This document shows, one piece after another, positions 23,001-35,000 of a stretch of 64,000 bases of DNA; within the stretch, counting starts at the first letter, position 1, and each line of letters opens with the position of its first letter. This DNA is from Amblyomma americanum. Taxonomy: Eukaryota; Arthropoda; Arachnida; Ixodida; Ixodidae. Below the pieces are notes generated by a model that had not been told where the DNA came from, ran no database searches, and saw only the letters and a list, made by a program, of their open reading frames with translations. A program made the position numbers and the translations under genes. The stretch lies in contig NC_135498.1 in the NCBI RefSeq assembly GCF_052857255.1, positions 111,696,723 through 111,760,722 of the forward strand. Direction: 5' to 3'.

Positions 23001-26000
23001 AGCAGCCGAGCGCCGTAACCACTGATCCACCGCGGCGGCATGACGCCATTTCCTATATACTGAAAATACACCTAATGGCCCTGCTAAGCCCCCTTTACAC
23101 TTTATGAAGTTTGATACTTGTGAACGGTCCCGACCACGTTGCCACAACCAAGGATTGCCAAAGAAAAGGTCTAAGCGCAAGTAGCATCGGACTATTTTAC
23201 GAATCCCTGTGCTTCCAAGATGCAACTCTGTCATTATGCTGTTGGATGTAATGGAAATATGACAGTCCTATCGAAATTCTTCACATATATAAGCACACCA
23301 AGACACTTATACTCACAAACGCGTGCTCGGTACAGTCAAAGATGAGGTATTGTTTCCTGTCAATAAAAGACACTACCGCACTTTTCTAGCCGTTAAAAAT
23401 TCATCAGCGATGTTCGCCACAATTGTACAAGCTGTTCCTATTCCATGTCAAGTTTAGCGGAGTACAATATGCGATCGTCCGCATAAAACGCAATTTTTTC
23501 ATAATGTTCATCGACAGCCCTTTATGAAAATTAACAACAGGGCGCCCAACACGTAGCCCTGTAGATCGACCTAGAGAACTGGTGACATATTCGATGGTAT
23601 TTCGCTAAAACCGCGGCGGCTGCGCTTTTATGGAGGAAAAACGCTAAGGTACCCGTGTGCTGTGCGATGTCAGTGCACGTTAAAGATCCCCAGGTGTTCG
23701 AAATTATTCCGGAGCCCTCCACTACGGCACCTCTCTTCCTTTCTTCTTTCACTCCCTCCTTTATCCCTTCCCTTAAAGCGCGGTTCAGGTGTCCAACGAT
23801 ATATGAGGCAGATACTGCGTCATTTCCTTTCTCCCCAAAACCAATTATTATTAATTATTATTAAAAACTACGTATTAAGAACGGGGCGTTAGGTATGATT
23901 CTATGAATTGGCAAAGTTCAATGTTCTTGACAGTAGCCCAAATTTTTATCATTAGTTTACAATGAAAAAAATAAACTCTTTCGCGAAGTGTGTGAAAACT
24001 ACATCTATTTGGCATCGTTGGTTAACAGCTGAGGCAAAATTATGATGTGTTTCCATCAGCTGAATGATGATGGAGAAGGCAAATGTGCAGCCGCGTTGCC
24101 CAGGGCAAAGAATTCAGTAAGCTTGAAGGAAAATAGTTACATGCTTTTGCATTGTATGCTCAAGTAATCTACAACGTGTGTATGCTAAAGCCACTAGACG
24201 ATGGTCAGAAATAACTTGTTGATCAACGTTCTTAAATATCAGATTTATTTTAGGCACTATGGAATAATTAGGCCAAGCACTGCCCGATAAGGAAGCTTTA
24301 GAAGGCTAGAAAGGCTAGTCACTCTGATGGAAATTGCGCAGAACGCTGTGCCCGAAAATCGGTCGACGGCTGCCCCGCAGAGCAGTGTGACATTCTGGCG
24401 CCTTCTCACTGACACGGGTACGTACTACTTACTGGTGCCTTGAAAAAAGTTTTCGAAACAGTTGACAAACTTATAACTCCTGGAACCTGGATTATCGGGC
24501 TGCTTGCGAAAGAAAACACAATCTTGAGGGTTTTTAGAAAGCAAAATTTGTAAAAAAAAATTTGGAGAGAACAAGTCGGGGAAGCATCCTGTTAGATTGG
24601 AATAAGATATAGACCACCCACTGCGAGGACCAGTCGACTCCACATGTGGTCGGATCGATGGTATCGGAACACACCGAATGCAGGGAGAGTGCAGACGATA
24701 CCACGGAGGCAATCACCACACGCGGAAAGCTGCTTTCATTATTTCCTTCCCTGTCAGCACCATTGCGGAAGTATAGTTAGTAGTACAACGGAAGCCATAT
24801 GATATGAAGCCCCCTAGAAAAAAGAGGGTAAGGCATTCAGAGAGGAAACGTGTAGCATCTGTTTTGTACTACAAGACACTCGAACCTCGTCGCGAGAAGA
24901 GGTACGCCTCCCGTCAAAAGTATACAGCCCGAGGGGTTTGCTTGCGAGGCCCGCAGCATGCCTCGTTATGGATCCTGAGCGACTATAGTCACTCGCAAGA
25001 GGGACGGCTTTTCCTCCTCAATCCTTCCAAGGTTTGAACTCCTTGATGCACTAGAGAGCCACGCTAAACAGCTTAGAAGCAAACCCCTTGGGCCGTATAC
25101 GTTTGACGGGGGCTGTACAAAATGACGAAATTTGAGAGGAAAAGGCCAGACAGAATGGAGCGCGAGATGTAACACAGAGGCAAGGTGAAGCCCCTTTGAA
25201 TCGACCACAATCGCGAGGTGGTCGCCGCTATGGAGAGAGAACACGCAGGGGAGTGATTGATGACGTATGTACAGAACAATGAATTTTGGTCAGATGTCTA
25301 GGGGAATCCACCAAGGTGGAGGGCATTTGTAATAGGGGAGTGAATACTCATTGGCATGCACCCGAGCGCATCCTTACTGCTCTTCTTGGTAGCAGTATGG
25401 CTGCTGCTCTTGGCTGGATGCCAATGGGTAATTACTCCCCTATTAAAACAATGTATTTTGATCACCGTACAATGATGTGCTCGATCATACGCTAAATTGT
25501 GCCCCCCCCCCCCCCCTCTGCACACAACCTTCCCTTGTTGTGATTAAACTTGTTTGTCAAGCAAGCTTGCAGCAGTACACCTGCTCCAGTTAGACGCATC
25601 ATTTCGAACGATAAGTATATGCTTCATTGTTTGAGAACGTGAAGTGGCGTGCGTCTGGGTGCCGGTGTTGCACAGGGAGGCAACGTTCCTGTTGCCATGA
25701 CATCATTAATCAATATTTCCCCCATACGCACAACGCATCTAATAGAACTCGTCAGATTTATTCAAAAACAACCCAGGAATACACGAGCTGCTGACACTGG
25801 CATTTTAATGCAAAAAAAAAAACGATCTGCAGTCAATGACGGCAGCACGACCTATTCTTCACGCGAATGCTTGGCCTTGGTAGATGACAACCGCCCTGCT
25901 GGTGAATGTCTGATTGAGGGACAGGGCATGAAATGAATGTTCAGCACGCGAACAGCCGTGGGACGGTCGCGTGCACTACGACCCGCATTTTGTGGAGAAT

Positions 26001-29000
26001 GTTTTAGTTGGTGTTGGGCTCCTTCCCGACAGCCGCAAAGATAACGTAATCAGCTTGGGTACGATGCAGTTTGCTTGCCTTTAATAGACGGTACCGCGAC
26101 AAATTGCCGTGGGAGCGGCCACATGCGATCTTCTATGGTTGCTTGTCTACGCGAGTGGGAAGTAGCCTCCCAGAATATTTTTGGTTATCTACGTCAAGGA
26201 CAGATATGAGAAGATGGAATGTGCTTCGTCTGCCGCGCCATCGCAAAGAAACTTTAATTCTGTAGGCATGCCCCCAGAAGTGGGAAAGTGGTCGTAAAGT
26301 ACACTTTCCGCTCTACGAAGACTTGGAGCCTAGGCTATCTCCTTAAGGACATAGAAGGTCGCCGGGGACTTCGACACGAAGGTTAGCGGAGAGCTGCTGG
26401 GCCTTTTGTACATAGAAAGTAAGAGTCGTACGCGGGCATGAGAATTTAGCGTCCTCACGCTTCGGCACTGCAGGACGGTATCCCCAGAACATTAATACCA
26501 TTATCACCTTTCAGTGTCAAAAGTGCAGGCCGCGGTGGGGCCACTGAAAGAGAGAGAGAAAGAAAACAGAAAGGTCCCGGTTATACTGCCCCTACGTGTG
26601 TTATCTCACAACCTCAATAGCGTGGGATCACGCGTGGGATCACGTGCAAGTGTGAATGTTGTTTCTGCTTCACCCGAAAAATTTTCAAAATCTATGCCTC
26701 GTTGTAAACTCCAGCAGCACTAGCAAGCTGGGCTGTGCCAAAAAGGATAAAAATATGTGCCTTGTGCTTGCGCGATTATGGATAGGATCCATTTGTCGTG
26801 TGGCAAGCACTACAAAGGACGGGCCGACAGTTGCCTCAATGACAGGTTACGGTAACACAATAACAACTTCAGCGACTCTGTGGCCGGTCATCTGGCCATT
26901 AACTGCAGAGACTGCACGGAAAAAAGAATAAAAGGAAAAGAAGGAAGAAGCATGCTATCCTATATTTAGCCAGTGCGAGATCGTAGCAGAAAGTTCCAAC
27001 AAAACGACAAGAGAAATAATTGAAGAAATTCACGAACACCAAGCTAGGTGCGTAAGCATTGCCTCGAAAGCACAGCCCGATAAAGAACTTCGTTTTCTAA
27101 AAGCCAATAAGATAAATTGCGCGCAATTGTTCATATGTCTCCATTGCCACGTGCGGGTTCTTGTCGTTCTTGTCATTTTTTGTGTTTTCTCTTGATATTC
27201 CTTGCCAAAAGAGATAAGCAGCGGCAAAGCCTCATTAAAATCAGTTGTAAGTCGGTGTCCTCTTTTCATTCGCAGTTTGGTGTATTATGCGCTGTTCCGA
27301 CAATGTTAAACCAACTCGCTCAAGGTTCCACTTCATGTTAATTTCATTTCAGTACTTTCCCAGAAACAATTGCTTGCAGTGTCTCTACACATGAGGCTCT
27401 AATGATTCTATTGAAGCAAGGATGTAGTTTTGCACTGAGAAAATAAAGCTTTGGCCAATACAGAAATCAGAAAAATACGCACAGCAGTAAGAGCGATTCC
27501 GTAGTAACGTTTCCTAGCAGCCGCACTAGAATTATCTGCTTTCTGCACGAAGCACCTTGCGAGAGCATCCTCGTGGTCTGCCATCGTCGCCATCGTTCGT
27601 CCGAAATGGACACTCCGGCATACAAGATTTCTAGCCTGGCTACCATTTGCCCTATTTTAGATCAGGGGTTAACAACGTAGCTTCGCTGCCGGTGATACGC
27701 AGAGAACGAAGCAACTAAAGGTGGTGGGATGGGGGAAGGGATGATGGGCCGGAAGAGAAAGAGGGTGGTATGCTGTAGGACGAGACAGGAGAAGGCAACA
27801 TCAACACTTGCTTATATCTCAGGCTAGAGAAAAATAAAGAAAAATACAAGAAAACAAAACGAGATATCACAGACACAATATAGAAAACAAAATTAAACGG
27901 GTTTTTTCATGAAATGATAAAAACCCTGCAAGCCACGTTAGTGTTCTTCCATTTTTTTATGCCTTTTTCACATACAAGCGATGATAGCGTGCGGACAAAT
28001 GCACCGCCTTTCTACCGTGTGAAAAAAAATTGGATTGACTCTTGCGAATATATCGCTCCTCTTGCTTGTGTAGTGCTCTTAAAATATCCCTGTTTTGAAT
28101 ACCTATTTCTTTGCTTATGTTTATGAAGCCACAACGAAGATTCCCGATTGTAAGTCAGAGCTAGTATCGTCTCTTGCCTCTGCTTTTCTTTCTTTGGCGC
28201 GCAGTTTAAAATATCCAGATCGTTTGGTTTCATGGTTTATGGAGGTTTAACGTTTCAAAGCGACTCACGCTGTGAGGGACGCTGTGGTGAAGGGCTCGGG
28301 AAATTTCGGCCACCTGGGGTTCTTTAACGTGCACTGACATACCACACAGTACACGGGCATCTGGAGTTTCGCTTCCATCGAAATTCGACCACTGCGGCTG
28401 GGATCGAACCCGGGTCTTTCGGGTCAGCAGCCGAGCGCCATTACCACTGAGCTACCATAGCGGGACCAACTGCATGGTGCACTGCACCACATGCTAAGAA
28501 ACATACCTATCACACTCACAAAAAAAATTAAAAATAATTACCGAAAGACTTCCTTAAACACTTCGAATTCATCAGTGTCTCAGCTAGTAGAAACACAACG
28601 CCAACATACAGAGCTTGCTATGTAAAACGGAGTCGGGCGGTCGTGCTACTGCCTTTAGTAACAACTTTATTTTTCGATGTATTCATTTCATTGTCCCGGG
28701 CACTACAGTCGAAGAGGCAAGGAGTGATATAAAATTGTTCAGTCGCTAGCTTCACTATGAAAGCCGAGACCAACTAATTAAGTGGTAAACTAATGAATAA
28801 GTAAAATATTCGTTCAAAAATATGGCGCTCGGAATCTACTTCAAGAATGCCAATAAACTACATAACAAAAAACTTTTGAATTTTTTTCACAGATCGAATT
28901 TATCTACGACATCGCGAATGCACGAGCACTTTCGCTTGAGACGCTCAGGGCATAGTTTACTAAGCGAACATGAAGAAGCCAATAACTTTCCAAAGCGTGA

Positions 29001-32000
29001 CTGTAAGAGACGCACTATGAAATATTATTTCCGGCCTCTGCGCTATTCGATCACATCTTCTCGTAGCTTTGCGTTGCTCCGGACGACGCCAAGACAATGT
29101 TTGTAAACCGGTCACGCTGGTTTTGTGAGCAGAGTGGGAAAAAAGTCAACATTTAGGGGTTAGGAGGTTGTCTTGCGCCACAGCAGACGCCACCTTCGCA
29201 AGAAGCTAGCCTGCAACTTTGGCTTTGTTTATTTTTTTGGCTGTGAACTCAGTCGCATACAGAATCGACTGGGCACCAAGAACAATAGATTTCAAGCAGT
29301 TAGAGGAAGGTCGTTGATTCCGTCTCCGCGAGTGTCGCAACAGGTTCAGGCATGTAGAAATGTTTCATGCTCTCGAGGGACTTTTGGTCGTATAGGTTAT
29401 AGAATATATTACGCAAGTGCTTTAAGCATTCAAAGTAGGCTGAAGGCAAGCTGAGCCCCTTTGGCAACGGTGTGAGCAAGTTGCGGCTTCGGTTACTGCA
29501 CGGATTTATTGAGATGCGAATAGCTGGAGCTTATATTTAGAACGCTTTGCTAGGCTCCGCGCAGATCTATATCGAGCTAGGCATACGAAACGAACGCAGC
29601 AAACAATTTTAAGATAGAAGTCTCCGCGTTAACGTAAGCGTCAGTGGGGCTCCTCAAAATTTATGTTCCCGTTCGTGAGTTTTTCAGGCGTCAACGCTTC
29701 AAACGGCCTTAAATACGGTGAATTGTCTACTTAATGACTTCTTGCAGAGTGGAAGAGAAAATGATTGATACTCTCAAAGCTGTGTAAAATCGCATATTTT
29801 CTCTGCCTTCCGGGCACATTTCTTACAAATATACAACATTTGGCGCGTTTCCCTTCAACTAGGAACTAATTCTTGCTCAAGGGGTTAGAAAAAGTAAACT
29901 CCAACGCAGAGTGGAAATGAAGGTCGCCTTTTTCATCTGTGGCACTAGATGATAGTGGACAGGTTCATCACCACGTTGATCACTGCAGTCTTAAAACCAA
30001 ATCGTGCGTACAGAAAGCCGTGAACGAAGATACCGTATGGGAATTTATACGGCGCATTGGCTCCACGAGGATTCTGAGACCAGTTTTTCAAGCCGCACAA
30101 TTTGGCGTCAGTGTAGTGCGTCGTAGTTGGAAAGCAGAAATAACCGACATTCGGAGCTAAGATCGGCGCTTTGCGCTGTACGCTCTCTCTGGTCACGTGA
30201 TCTATAGACGGGCGTGAGGGTCAGAGCAGGTAGGAAGGGGATGGAGACATGAGTGCGACAGATCAATCATTACCGCCTCACCATGCAGGGACGAATGAAG
30301 ATATTTTCGCTTGAGCAGCAAAGCACCAGGTGAGGGTCACTGGTAATTCGCAGGTAATTCAAGCGTGATCCTATAGCTTTGTCGGAAGCGCTAGGTGCCA
30401 CTTCCGTAGCACTGCCCATGAAGCGCCTGTTAGGAATCACCTCAACTGTCGGCACTCTGAAGTCATAGAGAGAGTGAGGGACAGTCCCCAGAGCTCTGCT
30501 GAGGCTTGGCTTGGAGCTACGAAGGAACGACGACTAGTAGCGACCTTTTCGCGAAACACCAAAGCTTGATCATCAACGAAGAGATTAAGCAGGCATGCGG
30601 GAACGCGTGGTAGCGGTTAGCTTGCGTTTCACGCAGCGTAGAGTTTTGTACCGTTAACTAGAGGTAAAACAGACGCTGCAGTCGCTCATGTATACCACGC
30701 GAATGGCGGGAAGTCTTAACCGCGTTCTCCGCCGGCCCGGCTCGCATTCCGACATAAGTGCCATATTGGCGGTAGAAATATAGCCTTTTCTCTAAGCAGA
30801 TCAGTAAGAGGTGCCTTAGAGGGTTAGAAATGTTCAGAAACAAATGATTACTTGCAGGAGAGGGGTGAAATTAATGAGGACAACCGTATTAACGTGTATA
30901 AATTCAACATATGAATGGAGATTCGCTTCTTCACTTCGTAAAGCATTTTGAAACGAGCGCCAATATTTTACTTACTAAGCATAACAATATAGTATTAACA
31001 TTGGTGAAAATATACGACGACCTTGTGTAGAGTTAGTTCTGACATTCGTGCCCCCCCCCCTCCACCCCCTCCCCCCTGTTGTATCTGTCTCTACGATTGA
31101 AGAGCTTCTCAAGAAGCTCGAGAAACAGTAGTGCCTCATTCTTCTCGGTGCTAAGCGGGAACAGTACCCCGATGGAAGCTGTCTAGACGGGCAATCCTTA
31201 AATATTTTCGCAGCTGAAGATGACTGACCACGACTGTAGGCGAGTTTTTGTGATGCGGAGGAAGCAAAAACAAATTTCAGCGAGTGGGGTTTGCTTTCCG
31301 GGTTCAAGAAGCCACGACAGATAGGGTGCATGGGAAACAGCGGCTCCGTTTCTACATCTACGTACAATACCAACAGTGCTTCATGAGCTCCGGCATACGG
31401 GCTGGACAGAGATATACGATCAAGTGAGCAGTGGCCTCCGCATCTTTGACGTAGAGGGGTTGTCAGGGGTGTTTAAAGAGTAATGGAGGGATTTGAAATA
31501 AAGTGGAAATAAAGTGGTCTGGACTGCTTACATGTACCCCAGTCCTGACCGAAAAGAGTAGACAGACGAGAACGGTGTCATGCATCCATGTTTTTTTATA
31601 ATAAGGGAGTAGATTAGTCAATAACATCCATTTAAGAACTTACGTAAGGGCTACAAGTGGAAAGTATACCCATTCCACAGAAACTTCGTAGGTGAGGAAA
31701 AATTGCCCTGGTTCGGGGTTAAAACCTGGGACCGCCGCCTCAACGGGGCTTTCGCTCTACCATCTGATGTAACCGAGACGGCTAAATATGGTAAAGCGAG
31801 AGCTAACTGACCACCAACTCCAAGTAGGAACGGTGTTGGCCAGATGCTTAGGGGCATCCCCCTAAGTGGGGAAAATTTAAATAATGAGTAATTACTCTCT
31901 TATTACAAATCTTCTCCATCCTTGGGGCATATCCCTGCTCTTTTTCCGTTCATCTTTGTAGCGAGGACAGCGGTAAGGGCTGCAGGGGTGGCCAGCGTAC

Positions 32001-35000
32001 CCTCTCGAGCAAGCGGTGCATACGCTCGTCCTCGACGTCTCCCGGCACCAGCTGAGCCTCGATGGCCGCGCCGGCAGCGACCAGCGCCTGGTAGGTGAAA
32101 GAGCTGCGGCCGGCACGGCTCCAGTCCAGCAGGGCGTCGGTCAGGCCGCACTTCTGCGCACAGCGGAAATGAGGCGACGCGTAAAATATGCATCAGAAAC
32201 CGCGCTTGACAAATCAGAAACAGTTCATAACTAACCTTAATCAATTTTTCAGTTAACAGCTTCAGAGAACGTCGGTATTAAAACTGCATCTGAGGTGGCT
32301 AACTCCGGACCACTCGATAATTCCCGATAAGACTCTAGCAAGTGCACTCTTTACACCTATATCTTCCCATTCAAAATTTGCCGGTGGTGACGCCACTCCC
32401 ACAGCTGTGTGATTACACTTCGACAACCAGACACCAAGTATAAGATGATGCTGTATATTCAAATACTTGTTTCTAGTTTCCCTTCACACTCCACCCTGCT
32501 TAGTTGGGTCTATCTGTTGTTCCTTGTCTACCTATGACGCTCGGTTTCTTTCTTGATGCTGCGTTTGAACGCTATATTTTATTTTTATTCCTTCTCATGC
32601 GTCTACTACCGCGGCGAAAGCATGTAACCAGCTTTATCACAATGTCGCATCTTTCGGAAAATACACGTCTTAAACAATGAACGATTTAGTTGACAGAATT
32701 GAAAGAATGCCGGGGTAGAGATGGATTCTGTGCGAATGTCGACTACCTGCAGTTTATTCATTTATTATAAAAGAAATTCACATGGTATTAAGGTGGAGTA
32801 GCTAATTACAGTAGATGAATAGAACAAATTGCAGCGGGTAGGAATACATTAAGGTACAAAAACTACGGCAGCTGCTCAGAATATACTGGTTACAAAGAAT
32901 AACGATGAATAATGTTATTGCAGTGCAGCAAGTGGTAACACAGTGATAAATATGGTGACTAGTATTAGAACGTTAGCTAATATTTTCTTGAATATTTTTT
33001 GACCGTTTATGGCAGCATTTGAAGATGAATTTTTTTTATGGTCGTTAAAAATTCGAGGAACAAAATAATTGGCGGAAGGGCTTGGTGTTACATTAAGATC
33101 TGCCGACCATGTGAGTGCGAGCTAGACGCAATGACATGCATTTCAAGAGCAAAATAAACGCGCTGTTCAGGAAAGGATGATGAAATTGTCAATAGTTCTT
33201 AGGCGAGAGAAAGTAGGACGAGATGCAAGCGATGGCAGTTAGAACTACAGTTCATTTTTTAATTACCTGCAATTGTGCTGTATTTAGAAAGAAAGAACCG
33301 TAAGGGTTTGGTTTGAACAATTTCTATATATTGCAATAATTACTCGTGAGCAAGATCGCAAATCTCTTAAGTGTACTCAAGTTTCGACCGAATGAGTGAT
33401 ATACATTATAGTGGTTCAAGAGAAGACGGGACAGAATGAATCTTACTCAGATATCACAGCGTTTTGTTAGCGCAATTAGTTACAGAGCCAACATGCATGT
33501 TCCAAGCGAGGTTATTGGTAATGTAAACTGCAAGGTATTAATGTGAGACCAGATGATCTAACGGAAAGTTGGTTAGGTAATCAATACTTAGTTGGTCAGT
33601 TCTTCTTGAAACACACATGAATTTACGCTTGTTATATTTGGTTCCATTCACAATAAGTCACGCCATCAAGAAATAGCATTATGATTATTTTGGAGGAATG
33701 CTATGTCGGAACTCCACGCTATTTCTCGAAAAAATACGCAGCCGTACGCAAAAATATCAATGTTGAAGAAAACGCAAGGAGGAAAATTGTTGATATAATG
33801 ATATTGTTACGTAATACGTAATAATATAACGCATAACAATATAAATAAAGTAAAACAGGTCAAGCAGAAGACCTTGTGGTACACCTCAGTGGAGTTGACT
33901 TTGACGTGGATCAGTGCTGTTCGTCGCAGCTAATTGTGTGGGATTAAACCAGAAATATTCAACCTCCACGCAGGAAGACAGGGTCAAGGTTCAGGCGATT
34001 TAATTTTTTCATTAGTAGCTTGTGACAAATTTTGTAAAAGGCTTTTGAATAAGCTAAACGGAACACCTAAACGGAATAACCTAAACGGAATACATGCAGT
34101 TAGGTGTATGAATGAGGGATGTTAGTTGTGTCTCGCGAGGGCATATATAACTTCTTATAACTCCATGTTTTCATAGTGAAAAAAAAAAGAATTTGATTCA
34201 TGATTGCAAACTGGGAAAGAGGGATGCCTTCGAGTACTTTTCAAGGCATACTAGCTAATGAAATGGATCAGCACCTGAGTAGACTATATGCTACGTGGTT
34301 TATTTAGTAGAAGTTATGTGGTTTATGGAGTGGAATCACATTCCCGACACTGCTATTTGACAGCGCGTTGAAATATTAATGTACTATGACCAATTTTGAT
34401 TCGAGATCCTTCGAAACGTGAGAACCGCTGTCCGGCTCGAACCCGCGACCTTGTTCCCATTCTCAGAGCGCCATAGCCACTGCTTCTGGTGATAAAGTCA
34501 CCACGCTTTCTGCCGCCGTTTGCTTTATCTGTCAGAAACGTTATGCGAAAGCGCAGTCGTGCACTGTGGGCCTTTGCCTGGTCAAACAACTTGCCGCGAT
34601 GTTTGCATAGGGATTGTATGAACGTGCTTGTGCTGTAAGCAAATGCCGCTAATCGAGCAAATACGGCGCTGTTGCATAGCAAACACAATTATTTGCCGTT
34701 AGTGGGCGCTGTGGAAGGAAGATGTCCGGCGAGGACGTGCTGAGACGCCCATGGTTTTTAAACTCTTAATAGTAAGAGACCTGAGAATTAAATTGAAGGT
34801 GAAAATTGGGCTTTTTGGTGCTGAGTAACTAGCGTGTGCCCTGTCTATTTCGTATTTCGTTTTGCGTTTTTTTTTCGTGCTTACTATGTCACAACGGGTC
34901 GCTATGAATTCAGCTCTAAATTTAGCTGTAGCCTAGCAAAAACACATTTTAGGGAACGTAGGACTGAAAACCTCAATTAAAGTAGAGGCAGTTTCAGCCA

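Larger units (their letters stand above)
20740..32000 (-). other. Large SLC13 intronic region
   Basis: About 11 kb between exons f and h. It contains the tentative exon g, SINEs at 22214 (plus), 22797 (minus), 23611 (plus) and 28223 (minus), a CR1-like RT fragment at 23.24-23.6 kb and two related TIR elements at 25330 and 31599. A 35-bp inverted pair lies at 24908-24942 / 25076-25112. The segments 20.75-22.2, 25.5-28.2 and 28.5-31.5 kb show no gene I can support. Confidence 0.6.

Noticed and set aside
27408..27593. Minus 61-codon ORF with one hydrophobic stretch
   Set aside because: No family was recognised, and there is no splice or neighbour support.
29945..30196. Minus ORF with a hydrophobic C-terminus (TAVINVVMNLSTII) vaguely like an SLC13 helix
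   Set aside because: The similarity is short, there is no suitable donor, the order is wrong relative to exons f and h, and it ends in a stop. I could not separate it from chance.
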